Source: Gammaproteobacteria bacterium
GTDB taxonomy: Bacteria > Pseudomonadota > Gammaproteobacteria > UBA4575
Length of the DNA: 64,000 nt
Reading direction: 5' to 3'
NCBI GenBank assembly: GCA_014075255.1
Contig: CP046178.1
Span: 1,754,894-1,818,893, forward strand
This document shows, one piece after another, positions 45,045 to 54,741 of the stretch (its first letter is position 1; every line of letters starts with the position of its first letter). The position numbers and the translations under genes are program-made. Below the pieces are notes generated by a model that saw only the letters and a program-made list of their open reading frames with translations, did no database searches and was not told the DNA's origin.

Positions 45045-47846
45045 CTAGTGAGCTTCATCCCAATTATTACCAATGGCTGCATCTACAACTAATGGTACCG
45101 ATAGTTCTGCAGCGCTTTCCATTTGCTCAATGACACTTTCTTTTGTCGAACCAATCACACTTTCTTCTACTTCAAAAACCAATTCATCATGTACCTGCAT
45201 AATCATGATGCATTCGGGTTGCCCAGCGATTTTTTTGACTGATTTTTTATCTTGCAGCCAAACATCTATGTTAATCATGGCGCGTTTAATAATATCTGCC
45301 GCGGTGCCTTGCATAGGTGCATTGATTGCAGTGCGTTCTGCATATTGGCGACGTTGTACATTTTTATTATTGATATCTGGCAAATACAATCTTCTACCAA
45401 ACAATGTTTCGACATAGCCCTGTTCACGCGCGAGCTCGCGGATACCATCCATATATTTTTTCACGCCGGGGTAGCGTTCAAAATATAAACTTACATATTG
45501 TTGAGCTTCAGTTCGCGTAATACCTAATTGCTTAGCTAATCCAAATGCTGACATACCATAGATTAAACCAAAGTTAATTGCTTTCGCAGCACGACGCTGT
45601 TCTGACTCAACCTTATCTAGCCCAAGACCAAACACTTCCGCTGCAGTTGCACGATGGATATCCTCACCTTGTGCAAATGCTTCGCACAGTCTTTCGTCTT
45701 GAGATAGGTGCGCCATAATACGTAACTCAATTTGCGAATAATCCGCAGCCAACACTTGATAACCTTTTGGTGCAATGAAAGCCTGTCGCACACGTCTACC
45801 TTCCTCAGTGCGTATGGGTATATTTTGTAAATTTGGATCAGAAGAAGACAATCTCCCCGTAATCGCCACCGCTTGATGATATGAGGTATGTACACGCTTG
45901 GTTTTAGTATTAATTAACGCAGGTAGTTTATCTACATAGGTTGATTTCAGTTTACTTAAAGTACGGTGCTCTAAAATTATTTTAGGCAATGGATAATCTA
46001 CTGCTAGTTCCTGCAAAACATCTTCTGCGGTAGAAGGCTGCCCTTTTGGTGTTTTGCGAATAACCGGTATTCCTTGCTTTTCAAATAAAATTTCTTGTAT
46101 CTGTTTAGGCGAACTTAAATTAAACGGACCTTCCGCTAATTCAAATGCTATTTTTTCCACTTCAGTTATTCTTTTAGTTAATTGCTTGCCTTGCTTAGCA
46201 AGTTGCTTATCATCTATCAGCACCCCATTTCGTTCGATATTGGAAAGTACTTTCAACATAGGCAGCTCGATAGTTTCATAAAGCACTTTTTGCTTTTTCT
46301 TTGTGCTTAGCTCAGACCAAAACTCTTGGTGCAAACGTAATACCATATCTGCATCTTCCGCTGCGTAATCAAGTGCCACGCCTAAATCAACCTGGTCAAA
46401 GGTAATTTGCTTAACACCTTTCCCTGCAACATCTTCAAAATGAATATTGGTGTGTTGCAGGTGCTTTTCACACAAAGTATCTAAATCATGTCGACTAGCA
46501 ACTGAATTACACACATAGGATTCCAGCATCGTGTCATGCTGGATGCCATTGAGTTGAATGCCATGATTTAATAAAACGCTACGATCGTACTTTAAGTTAT
46601 GGCCTATAATCTTAGCCTTACTGTCATTCAAAATTGGCTCAAGACTTTTTAACACCTCATCCCGATCTAATTGCTCAGGCGCACCTGGATAGTTATGGGC
46701 AAGTGGCACATAGGCTGCTTCGCCCGCCTCAATTGCAAAAGACAAACCCACCACATTTGCTCGCATATAATCCAAACTATCTGTTTCCGTATCAAAAGCC
46801 ACTAAATTAGCTTGCTGAAGTTTCTTCAGCCATCGATTAAAATCTTTTTTAGTTAGAATAAGTTCATAGGAAGCTTTTTCTATTTCAGCAAATTTTACAG
46901 CTTCACTACTTTCAGAAGATTCTGCACTTACATCATCGCGATCAGCATCACCATGTTCTTCGTTTAACTTTTTTAACCAAGTTTTAAATTCGAGATGTGA
47001 ATATAGCTGTCTTAGCTTTGGCACATCTTCTGTTTGGATCTTTAATTCATCAATACTGGTGGATAACTCTAGATCACAACGAATTGTAGTGAGGTCAACT
47101 GACATAGGTAGTTGATCGATATGTGCACGAAATTTTTCGCCGACTTTACCTTTAATTGCATCGGCATTTTTAATGATTTCATCTAAAGTTTCATATTCAT
47201 TCAGCCATTTGGCCGCAGTCTTTGGCCCAACACTTGGCACACCTGGAATGTTGTCAGATTTATCGCCCATCAATGCCAAATACTCAATGATTTGATGCGG
47301 TGCAACACCAAACTTACCCATCACTCCATCGGCATCCATTTTTGTATCAGTCATGGTGTTAACCAAGGTGACTTGGCCATTAACCAGTTGTGCCATATCT
47401 TTATCGCCAGTAGAAACCAAAACTTCATATCCTTGTTCCGATGCTTGTTTTGCTAAAGTACCGATCACATCGTCTGCTTCAACGCCGCTTTCACAAATTA
47501 GTGGTAAACCCAGAGCGCGCACCATGTCGTGCAGAGGTTCAATTTGAACGCGTAACTCATCAGGCATTGGAGGCCGATTGGCTTTATATTCTTTGTACAT
47601 GTCATGACGGAAGGTTTTACCTTTAGCATCAAACACGACCGCAATATGGCTTGGTTTTTCATTTCCGAGCAATCTATTCAACATGCTGATCACGCCACGA
47701 ATAGCGCCGGTAGGCATGCCTTCAGAATTTTCCAAGTTTTGCAGGTTAGGTATGTGGAAAGCGCGATACAGATATGAAGAACCATCGACTAAAACAATTG
47801 GCGGCTTAGATTTTGATTGCGAATTTGATTGTGATTTTTTTGCCAT
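45045..47846 (-). CDS. polA: DNA polymerase I
   Basis: 933 residues (E. coli 928), complete. Domain 1 (1-290) is the 5'-3' exonuclease (VEADDVIGTLA, GDKSDNIPGVPSVGPKTA). Domain 2 (about 330-515) is the 3'-5' exonuclease with intact acidic residues (FDTETDSL, IGHNLKYD, DYAAEDADM). Domain 3 (about 525-933) is the polymerase: motif A ADYSQIELRIMAHLS, motif B RRAAKAINFGLIYG, and motif C QVHDELVF. The enzyme removes RNA primers and fills gaps. It is convergent with engB and divergent from thrB. Confidence 0.97.
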   Translation of the reverse strand: MAKKSQSNSQSKSKPPIVLVDGSSYLYRAFHIPNLQNLENSEGMPTGAIRGVISMLNRLLGNEKPSHIAVVFDAKGKTFRHDMYKEYKANRPPMPDELRVQIEPLHDMVRALGLPLICESGVEADDVIGTLAKQASEQGYEVLVSTGDKDMAQLVNGQVTLVNTMTDTKMDADGVMGKFGVAPHQIIEYLALMGDKSDNIPGVPSVGPKTAAKWLNEYETLDEIIKNADAIKGKVGEKFRAHIDQLPMSVDLTTIRCDLELSTSIDELKIQTEDVPKLRQLYSHLEFKTWLKKLNEEHGDADRDDVSAESSESSEAVKFAEIEKASYELILTKKDFNRWLKKLQQANLVAFDTETDSLDYMRANVVGLSFAIEAGEAAYVPLAHNYPGAPEQLDRDEVLKSLEPILNDSKAKIIGHNLKYDRSVLLNHGIQLNGIQHDTMLESYVCNSVASRHDLDTLCEKHLQHTNIHFEDVAGKGVKQITFDQVDLGVALDYAAEDADMVLRLHQEFWSELSTKKKQKVLYETIELPMLKVLSNIERNGVLIDDKQLAKQGKQLTKRITEVEKIAFELAEGPFNLSSPKQIQEILFEKQGIPVIRKTPKGQPSTAEDVLQELAVDYPLPKIILEHRTLSKLKSTYVDKLPALINTKTKRVHTSYHQAVAITGRLSSSDPNLQNIPIRTEEGRRVRQAFIAPKGYQVLAADYSQIELRIMAHLSQDERLCEAFAQGEDIHRATAAEVFGLGLDKVESEQRRAAKAINFGLIYGMSAFGLAKQLGITRTEAQQYVSLYFERYPGVKKYMDGIRELAREQGYVETLFGRRLYLPDINNKNVQRRQYAERTAINAPMQGTAADIIKRAMINIDVWLQDKKSVKKIAGQPECIMIMQVHDELVFEVEESVIGSTKESVIEQMESAAELSVPLVVDAAIGNNWDEAH

Positions 47847-48119
47847 GGATTAAGAAGTTATTGCTAGTGATCAGTCAGCTGGAACGTTATCATGTCGCTA
47901 AATTTGAAACATGAAAGTGGTTAAATATATTCCACATCTTGCATCAGGTATCTGATAGCTTAATTGTTGATCGAATTTAGTAATAAAAATTATCTTTCTC
48001 TTATGAAAATTCTAATTTGTGAGCGCATTGGTCGCTACGAGGCAAAGATGTTTTTAACGAAATATCGAGATAAACCAAAGTATTCTCAATAGCAAATATA
48101 AGAATTACAGTTAAACAGC

Positions 48120-49061
48120 ATGTCCGTATACACAAACATCGAGCAATCTGAGCTTGAAGTTTTTCTAAGTAATTATTCCTTAGGTGCATTAGTAAGCTAC
48201 CAAGGTATCAACGCGGGTATCGAAAATACTAATTATTTTGTTACCACTGAAAATGGTGAATTTGTTTTAACCATTTTTGAAGAAGTCGGATTTGATACGT
48301 TACCGTTTTATTTAAATTTCATGGCACATCTATCAGACCATGGTATGCCAACTGCACACCCCATCGCAGACTTGCATAATGATTATGTGCGTGTTTTAAA
48401 AGATAAACCTGCAGCGATTGTCCGGCGTTTAGAAGGTAAAAATGTTCTAGAGCCAAATACTACTCATTGTTCTGCAGTAGGGCATGCACTAGCGCAGATA
48501 CATACCTTAGGCGATACATTTCAAAGTGTATTAGAAAATCCACGTGGTATTTCATGGGCAGAAAAAACTGCAGAACGAATATTTAGTCATCTATCAAGTG
48601 ATGAGCAAATGCTACTTGAACAAGAAATTCAACATCGAAAACAATCTTTGCCTGAAGATTTACCAAAAGGCGTAATCCATGCAGATTTATTCCGTGACAA
48701 TGTAATGTTTAAGGACCAAGCCTTAACTGGAATAATAGATTTTTATTACGCCTGTAATGACACCTTGCTATATGATTTAGCCGTCACCATAAATGACTGG
48801 TGTAGTAAAGAGAATGGTGATCTAGATATTTCTTCTTACACTGAATTAATGACTGCTTACCAAGCCCAGCGAAGCTTAATTTCAAGCGAAGTTATTACAT
48901 GGCAGTATATGCTTAGAGCTGCAGGACTTAGATTTTGGCTTTCGCGCTTACAAGATAAAATCTTTCCCAAGGATGGGGAAATAACTCACATTAAAGATCC
49001 TGATGTATTCAAAAACATCTTGCTCTCACGCATAAATTGGACACCTGAAATTATTCTCTAA
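48120..49061 (+). CDS. thrB: Homoserine kinase, APH-type (ThrB, Pseudomonas type)
   Basis: 313 residues. It belongs to the aminoglycoside-phosphotransferase-like fold, not the GHMP family of E. coli ThrB. Visible are the nucleotide-binding GINAGIENTNYFV and GEFVLTIFE, the catalytic loop VIHADLFRDNVMF with HxD...N, and the metal-binding IIDFYYA. It phosphorylates homoserine for threonine synthesis. The polA-thrB pair is the order seen in Pseudomonas. Confidence 0.92.
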   Translation: MSVYTNIEQSELEVFLSNYSLGALVSYQGINAGIENTNYFVTTENGEFVLTIFEEVGFDTLPFYLNFMAHLSDHGMPTAHPIADLHNDYVRVLKDKPAAIVRRLEGKNVLEPNTTHCSAVGHALAQIHTLGDTFQSVLENPRGISWAEKTAERIFSHLSSDEQMLLEQEIQHRKQSLPEDLPKGVIHADLFRDNVMFKDQALTGIIDFYYACNDTLLYDLAVTINDWCSKENGDLDISSYTELMTAYQAQRSLISSEVITWQYMLRAAGLRFWLSRLQDKIFPKDGEITHIKDPDVFKNILLSRINWTPEIIL

Positions 49062-49070
49062 GGAAGCCTC

Positions 49071-49574
49071 TTGGTTTTGGAAAATATCTGCAACAAAATC
49101 GATGCGCTAAATGAGCGTGTTGGCCAACTCGCCGCATGGTTAATTTTAGTGATGGTATTTATAACTTTCCTGGTGGTGGTACTGCGCTATGGCTTTAACT
49201 TTGGCCGTATATCATTACAAGAATCCACTACATATCTACATGCATTTGTATTCATGCTCGCAGGTGCATATACCCTAAAATACAATGAACATGTGCGTGT
49301 AGATATTTTCTATCAAGATATGTCGACGCGCAATAAAGCAAAAGTAGACTTATTTGGCACTTTGTTTTTATTACTCCCCTTTGCAGGTTTTATCCTTTGG
49401 GTAAGTTTTGATTATGTAATGAATTCTTGGAAGTTACTTGAGAGTTCTCGCGAGGCAGGCGGCCTCCCTTTTGTTTACATTTTAAAAACCTTTATCCCAT
49501 TAATGGCAGTGTTACTTTTTTTACAAGCTATTTCTTTAGCCGTACGTGCCTGGCTAAATATTAAAACAAACTAA
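49071..49574 (+). CDS. dctQ: TRAP transporter small membrane subunit DctQ
   Basis: 167 residues with four predicted membrane helices; LQESTTYLHAFVFMLAGAYTLKYNEHVRVDIF is the typical DctQ core (only key parts cited: ESTTYLHAFVF and NEHVRVD). The start is TTG (49071), 5 bp after AAGGA and 9 bp after the thrB stop, so it may be expressed with thrB. It pairs with dctM (23 bp downstream). The substrate-binding subunit dctP is convergent at 51.4-52.5 kb. Confidence 0.92.
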   Translation: MVLENICNKIDALNERVGQLAAWLILVMVFITFLVVVLRYGFNFGRISLQESTTYLHAFVFMLAGAYTLKYNEHVRVDIFYQDMSTRNKAKVDLFGTLFLLLPFAGFILWVSFDYVMNSWKLLESSREAGGLPFVYILKTFIPLMAVLLFLQAISLAVRAWLNIKTN

Positions 49575-49597
49575 TCGAAAATTAATTAAGAAATAAA

Positions 49598-50974
49598 ATG
49601 GAAATTATTGCATTCATATTATTTCTAGCGGTCATTTGTGTGTTGTTATTTGGTTACCCAGTAGCGTTCACACTGGCAGGTGTTTCGTTAATGTTTGCCT
49701 TTGCAGGAATCCTTACCGGCACTTTCGATCCTGCACTACTACAAGCTTTTCCAAGTCGCCTATTCGGCATTATGACCAATCAAACACTTATCGCAGTACC
49801 ACTGTTTGTATTTATGGGTGTGATGTTAGAGCGCTCTAAAATTGCTGATGAATTGCTCGACACTATGGCTTCTTTGTTTGGTTCATTGCGAGGTGGGCTG
49901 GGAATTTCCGTGGTACTTGTTGGCATGTTATTGGCTGCCAGCACAGGCATTGTCGGTGCGACCGTTGTGACTATGGGCTTATTATCGTTACCCACCATGT
50001 TGAAAAGAGGTTATCAGCCTGAAATATCCACGGGAATTATTTGTGCATCCGGCACTCTGGGTCAAATCATCCCGCCTTCGATTATTTTAGTTTTACTTGG
50101 AGATGTTCTTTCATCTGCATATCAACAATCACAACTAAGCCAAGGCATCTTCTCACCCGACACTGTATCGGTAGGTGATTTATTCGTAGGCGCAATCATT
50201 CCAGGACTGCTATTGGTAGGACTGTATCTTATTTATTTGATTTTTATAGCCTGGACAAAACCTAATGCAATGCCAGCGCTTCCAAAACACGAAGACATTA
50301 ACTTAACCGCATGGCTTAAACGCGTCACACTCGCTTTGGTTCCACCTATTTTATTAATTGTTCTGGTATTAGGCTCGATTATCAAAGGCGTAGCCACGCC
50401 TACTGAAGCGGCATCGGTTGGCGCAGTAGGAGCATTATTTTTAGCACTACTTAATCGTCGACTTGACTTGCAATGCTTAACAAATGTAATGCAGCGTACC
50501 GTTCGCGTAACGTGCATGGTGTTTATGATTTTTATTGGTGCTTCAATTTTCTCTTTAGTGTTCCGTGGTTATGGCGGTGATGCCGCAGTACACGAACTGC
50601 TTACACAATTACCCGGTGGCACGTTTGCAGCTATCTTTATCGTGATGCTATTGATGTTTTTATTAGGTTTTATTCTCGACTTTATTGAAATCACTTTTGT
50701 AGTCGTGCCCATCGTAGGACCGGTTTTACTCACGCTCGGAGTAGACCCAGTATGGCTAGGCATAATGATTGCGATTAATTTACAAACTTCTTTCCTGACC
50801 CCACCGTTTGGTTTTGCATTATTTTATTTACGTGGTGTTGCGCCCAAAGAAATTCAAACCAAACAAATCTATCGTGGCGTGGCGCCTTTCATAGCCATCC
50901 AAGTGATTGCATTAATGCTAATTGCTTACTTCCCTGAGCTAGCCACATGGCTGCCTCAGAAGTTTTATTCTTAG
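49598..50974 (+). CDS. dctM: TRAP transporter large permease subunit DctM
   Basis: 458 residues with 11-12 membrane helices. Family signatures are the GVMLERSKIADELLDTM segment, GASTGIVGATVVTMG-type loop (AASTGIVGATVV), GTLGQIIPPSIIL, and FLTPPFGFALFYLRG. It is a sodium-driven carboxylate importer that works with DctQ and a periplasmic binding protein. The subgroup with GVAPKEI near the C-terminus is common among transporters for keto- or hydroxy-acids. A strong bidirectional terminator follows. Confidence 0.93.
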   Translation: MEIIAFILFLAVICVLLFGYPVAFTLAGVSLMFAFAGILTGTFDPALLQAFPSRLFGIMTNQTLIAVPLFVFMGVMLERSKIADELLDTMASLFGSLRGGLGISVVLVGMLLAASTGIVGATVVTMGLLSLPTMLKRGYQPEISTGIICASGTLGQIIPPSIILVLLGDVLSSAYQQSQLSQGIFSPDTVSVGDLFVGAIIPGLLLVGLYLIYLIFIAWTKPNAMPALPKHEDINLTAWLKRVTLALVPPILLIVLVLGSIIKGVATPTEAASVGAVGALFLALLNRRLDLQCLTNVMQRTVRVTCMVFMIFIGASIFSLVFRGYGGDAAVHELLTQLPGGTFAAIFIVMLLMFLLGFILDFIEITFVVVPIVGPVLLTLGVDPVWLGIMIAINLQTSFLTPPFGFALFYLRGVAPKEIQTKQIYRGVAPFIAIQVIALMLIAYFPELATWLPQKFYS

Positions 50975-50987
50975 TAAATATTTTGCA

Positions 50988-51031
50988 AAAAAAAACGGCG
51001 CCCAAATAGATTATCTGGGCGCCGTTTTATT
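50988..51031. terminator. Bidirectional Rho-independent terminator
   Basis: A 13-bp perfect inverted repeat AAAACGGCGCCCA/TGGGCGCCGTTTT (50992-51004 and 51016-51028) with an 11-nt loop. A-runs on the left and T-runs on the right make it work on both strands between dctM and the convergent 79-residue gene. Confidence 0.95.
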
Positions 51032-51048
51032 ATTAAATGATTTTCTAC

Positions 51049-51288
51049 TTAGCTGTACGGTGAGAAAGTTGGTATAAGTTGGAAGTATGCGAATACCACT
51101 AATACTGCGTAGCCTACTCCAAACCCGATCATAATGCTGCGATTCATCGCAGTAATATCCTTACCGCCAGATCGTAATGGCAGTGAAGCGACATAAAGTG
51201 CCGTTAAAAAATTAAACAGGAAAAATAATTGGATGGTGTATTCCTTGGCATCCCACATGGTGCGCCATTTGATAAAAAGATCATCCAC
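51049..51288 (-). CDS. Small membrane protein next to TRAP genes, 79 residues
   Basis: Two membrane helices (about 18-38 and 51-72) with LPLRSGGKDITAMNRSIMIG between them, and a short cytoplasmic start (MDDLFIKWRTMWDAKE). No family named. It follows dctP on the same strand (70 bp) and ends at the shared terminator, so it may be an accessory of the TRAP system. Homologues in the same context would support that. Confidence 0.7.
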   Translation of the reverse strand: MDDLFIKWRTMWDAKEYTIQLFFLFNFLTALYVASLPLRSGGKDITAMNRSIMIGFGVGYAVLVVFAYFQLIPTFSPYS

Positions 51289-51358
51289 TGTGCGTTCTCC
51301 TTTCCTGTACTTTTATTATGGTTATTATTAAATTCAAATACTCAGACCGTGTTTTAGT

Positions 51359-52477
51359 CTATCCGCTACGTAAGTTCAAGTAGGCACGTTCGGAAATATC
51401 TAACCAGGCACGTGATTTATTGAAAAAGTCGGTATATGAATCATATATCTTACGTGCCAATGGATCGGTATAGCCCAATTCTGCGGTCACTTCTTTCGAT
51501 AATACCGCCAACTTGCTGATTACGTCATCCGGTAATTTACGCAATTCTACATTGTGCTCATTCACTAATGTCTCTAAAGCATCATTGTTGCGTGCTATAT
51601 ATTCTAAAGACATATCTTGGTTAGCCACTCGGCAGGCAGTCATCACAATAGACTGCAAGTCCTCTGGCAATTCATCAAAGGCGCTTTGATTTATAAAACA
51701 CTCTAGCGTAGTGCCCGGCTCATGCCAGCCAGGATAATAGTAGTACTTAGCAATCTTATGAAAACCAAAAGCTAAATCATTATAAGGGCCCACCCATTCT
51801 GTTGCATCAATGGTGCCAGACTGCAATGAAGTAAATAATTCACCACCAGGAAGATTAACCGGTGTGCCACCTGCACGTTTTAACACTTCTCCACCTAAAC
51901 CCGGTATACGCATCTTCAAACCTTTTAGGTCTTCAAGTGTATTGATTTCTTTATTAAACCAACCGGCCATTTGTACATTGGTGTTTCCTGCTGCAGCGGG
52001 CACTAAACCAAATTGCTTATAGGCTTCTTGCCATAACTCCATTCCACCGCCATGGTATAGCCATGCATTCATCTCCATCGCCGTCATTCCAAACGGCGTA
52101 GTAGAAAAAAACTGTAGCGCAGAATTTTTTCCTTTCCAGTAATACGCCGAACCATGGCCCATTTGTGCCGAGCCACTTGCCACGGCATCAAAAATTTCAA
52201 ACGCCGGTACAAGCTCGCCTGCACCATACACCTTTACGTTGATGCGGCCATTCGACATGGCATTAATTTGTTCAGCTAAAAATTCAGCACCCGTGCCTAA
52301 ACCAGGAAAATTCTTCGGCCAAGTGGTCACCATTTTCCACTCAAAAGTTTTATCGTTAGCAATAGCTGTAGTAGAAGGCTGTGCGTCCTTTTCTTTTCCG
52401 CCACAACCAGCAAGACCTGCTGTTGTACCCGTAAATGCAGTGGCACCCGCATATTGTAAAAATTTTCTTCTTTGCAT
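51359..52477 (-). CDS. dctP: TRAP transporter substrate-binding protein DctP
   Basis: 372 residues from the ATG at 52477 (SD-like GTGAG upstream; a TTG two codons earlier is not needed). The N-terminus has a twin-arginine motif (RRKFLQ) and a lipobox LAGC, so it is probably a Tat-exported lipoprotein. The mature protein has TTWPKNFPGLG, GELVPAFEIFDAV, the AWFNK-type lobe, MRIPGLGGEVLKRAGG and DATEWVGPYND, which match the TakP-like keto-acid-binding group. The substrate remains inference. It is transcribed from the uvrD side, convergent to dctQM. Confidence 0.92.
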   Translation of the reverse strand: MQRRKFLQYAGATAFTGTTAGLAGCGGKEKDAQPSTTAIANDKTFEWKMVTTWPKNFPGLGTGAEFLAEQINAMSNGRINVKVYGAGELVPAFEIFDAVASGSAQMGHGSAYYWKGKNSALQFFSTTPFGMTAMEMNAWLYHGGGMELWQEAYKQFGLVPAAAGNTNVQMAGWFNKEINTLEDLKGLKMRIPGLGGEVLKRAGGTPVNLPGGELFTSLQSGTIDATEWVGPYNDLAFGFHKIAKYYYYPGWHEPGTTLECFINQSAFDELPEDLQSIVMTACRVANQDMSLEYIARNNDALETLVNEHNVELRKLPDDVISKLAVLSKEVTAELGYTDPLARKIYDSYTDFFNKSRAWLDISERAYLNLRSG

Positions 52478-52535
52478 AATCAACTCACTTAACGTATGTG
52501 AAATATATAACCTGATGCATATTTAAAGATGCACA

Positions 52536-54731
52536 TCAAGCGATTACATTTAAGTTTGCATAGGCAAGCACTAACCATTTACTACCTGCCGATTCAAAAT
52601 GTACATGCACTCGTGCACTGCTACCTTTGCCTTCGCAATCTAGCACAACCCCTTCACCAAACTTTGCATGCGATACTCGCCCTCCAATCTTAATACCCGT
52701 GTCGTTCAATGCTTCGCTATTCGCTCTAGCACCATTCATCATCATACTAACCGTTTGGGCTGGAGCCGTCTGTGTCACAGTTGATCGAGGACGTACCTCT
52801 GCAATCAATTCACCCGGTATTTCGCTTAGGAAACGCGATGGTGGATTGTAGTTATCGGTACCGTATTGACGCCTAGATTCTGCATAGGTCATTACTAACT
52901 GTTGTCGTGCACGCGTAATGCCTACATAGCAAAGTCGGCGTTCTTCTTCTAAACGGCCAGGTTCTTCCATTGACATACTGGAAGGAAATAAACCATCTTC
53001 CAAGCCCACTAAGAATACTAACGGGAACTCTAAACCTTTCGCGGCATGTAGCGTCATTAACTGCACACAGTCATCCCACTGGGCACCTTGACCTTCGCCC
53101 GCTTCAAGCGCTGCATGTGTTAAGAATGCATCTAATGGCGGCATGCCTTCATATAAATCGTCATCTACGACAAATCCACGAGCTGCCACCACAAGCTCTT
53201 CCAAGTTTTCTACTCGCGACTTGGCTTTCTCACTAGCATCTTTACCGTGATGCGCAACTAAACCGGATACTTGAATTATATGATCAACCTGCTCACTTAA
53301 TTCCAAATTTGTAATTTCTTTAGAAAGCTTGACCATTAAATTCATAAACTGTACAAGTGCATTAGAAGCACGTGCAGCCAGCAGACTAGATTGCAGAATT
53401 TTTTCCGCTGCTTGCCACATGGTAAGTTGATGTTGTTTAGCAAAATCACGTACCACAGCAACCGTACGTTGACCGATGCCTCGCGTTGGCACGTTAACGA
53501 TACGTTCGAAAGACGGATTATCATCAATATTTTTCGCTAAACGCAAATACGCTAGAGCATCTTTAATTTCTGCACGTTCAAAAAATCGTAAACCGCCATA
53601 CACTCTGTATGGAATACTTTGCGATATAAATATTTCTTCAAACATACGTGACTGCGCATTGGAACGATACAGAATCGCAACATCATCACGACGACCACTA
53701 CAGGTATCTAACCATTGCTTAAGTTTATCGGCAACAAAGCGTGCCTCATCTTGCTCATTAAATGAGGCGTATAAATAAATCGGGTCGCCATCGTCACCAT
53801 CGGTCCACAACTTCTTACCCATACGACCCTGATTGTTATCAATCAAAGAATTGGCAGCGGATAAAATATTGTTAGTAGATCGGTAGTTTTGTTCTAGTTT
53901 AAAAAGCTGTGAGTCTTTAAAATCTTTCTCAAAGTTTTGAATATTCTCTACACGTGCACCGCGCCAACCGTAAATTGACTGATCGTCATCTCCTACTGCA
54001 AATATAGGGTTTTGCTCGCCAGCAAGCAGTTTCAGCCACTGATATTGTATGGAGTTGGTATCTTGAAACTCATCCACTAAAATATGACGAAACTTAGTTT
54101 GATAATGCGCAAGAATTTCAGGTCGATGCTTTAATAATTCCAAACTACGTAACAATAGCTCTGCAAAATCGACTAAGCCCGTTTGCTCACAAGCATCTTG
54201 ATAGGCTGCATAAATTTTTATCAGCTGGCGTTGCGTAATATCGCCATGGTCATGCATGTCTTTTGGGCGCAGGCCTTCTTCTTTTTGCGAGTTGATAAAC
54301 CAACACGCATTCTTGGCAGGCCACTTAGTGTCATCTAAACCCATACCTTGGATTACACGCTTCATTAAGCGTATTTGATCGCCACTATCTAATATTTGAA
54401 AGCTCTGCTTAAGATTAGCTTCTTGCCAATGCGCACGTAACAAACGATGTGAGATACCATGGAAGGTACCCATCCACATTCCACCTAAACGATTATTCAA
54501 TAACTCTTCGACACGAGCACGCATCTCCGCGGCTGCTTTATTAGTAAAGGTTACAGCCAGGATACTAAACGGCGACACTCCTACGACTTCGCATAACCAG
54601 GCAATACGATGCACCAACACACGGGTTTTACCACTGCCAGCACCGGCAATAATTAAAGCAGGCACGGTATCGCAACTTACGGCTTCACGTTGCGCCTCGT
54701 TAAGAGGATCTAAAATTGGAGTAACATCCAT
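52536..54731 (-). CDS. uvrD: DNA helicase II UvrD
   Basis: 731 residues from the ATG at 54731 (MDVTPILDPLNEAQREAV, as in UvrD). An upstream in-frame codon at 54776 would overlap ubiB and give a non-conserved hydrophobic start. Motifs: Walker A AGAGSGKTRVLVHR, DEFQDTNSIQY, VGDDDQSIYGWRGA, and VTFT/ VGITRARQQLVMTYAE near the C-terminus. It acts in nucleotide excision and mismatch repair. The C-terminal tail (GRVSHAKFGEGVV) has the UvrD-type Tudor fold. It follows ubiB by 10 bp. Confidence 0.96.
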   Translation of the reverse strand: MDVTPILDPLNEAQREAVSCDTVPALIIAGAGSGKTRVLVHRIAWLCEVVGVSPFSILAVTFTNKAAAEMRARVEELLNNRLGGMWMGTFHGISHRLLRAHWQEANLKQSFQILDSGDQIRLMKRVIQGMGLDDTKWPAKNACWFINSQKEEGLRPKDMHDHGDITQRQLIKIYAAYQDACEQTGLVDFAELLLRSLELLKHRPEILAHYQTKFRHILVDEFQDTNSIQYQWLKLLAGEQNPIFAVGDDDQSIYGWRGARVENIQNFEKDFKDSQLFKLEQNYRSTNNILSAANSLIDNNQGRMGKKLWTDGDDGDPIYLYASFNEQDEARFVADKLKQWLDTCSGRRDDVAILYRSNAQSRMFEEIFISQSIPYRVYGGLRFFERAEIKDALAYLRLAKNIDDNPSFERIVNVPTRGIGQRTVAVVRDFAKQHQLTMWQAAEKILQSSLLAARASNALVQFMNLMVKLSKEITNLELSEQVDHIIQVSGLVAHHGKDASEKAKSRVENLEELVVAARGFVVDDDLYEGMPPLDAFLTHAALEAGEGQGAQWDDCVQLMTLHAAKGLEFPLVFLVGLEDGLFPSSMSMEEPGRLEEERRLCYVGITRARQQLVMTYAESRRQYGTDNYNPPSRFLSEIPGELIAEVRPRSTVTQTAPAQTVSMMMNGARANSEALNDTGIKIGGRVSHAKFGEGVVLDCEGKGSSARVHVHFESAGSKWLVLAYANLNVIA

Positions 54732-54741
54732 AATTACAAAT

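Noticed and set aside
48003-48092. 29-codon frame MKILICERIGRYEAK before thrB as a leader peptide
   Set aside because: No Thr or Ile run, no ribosome site and no attenuator hairpin follows.
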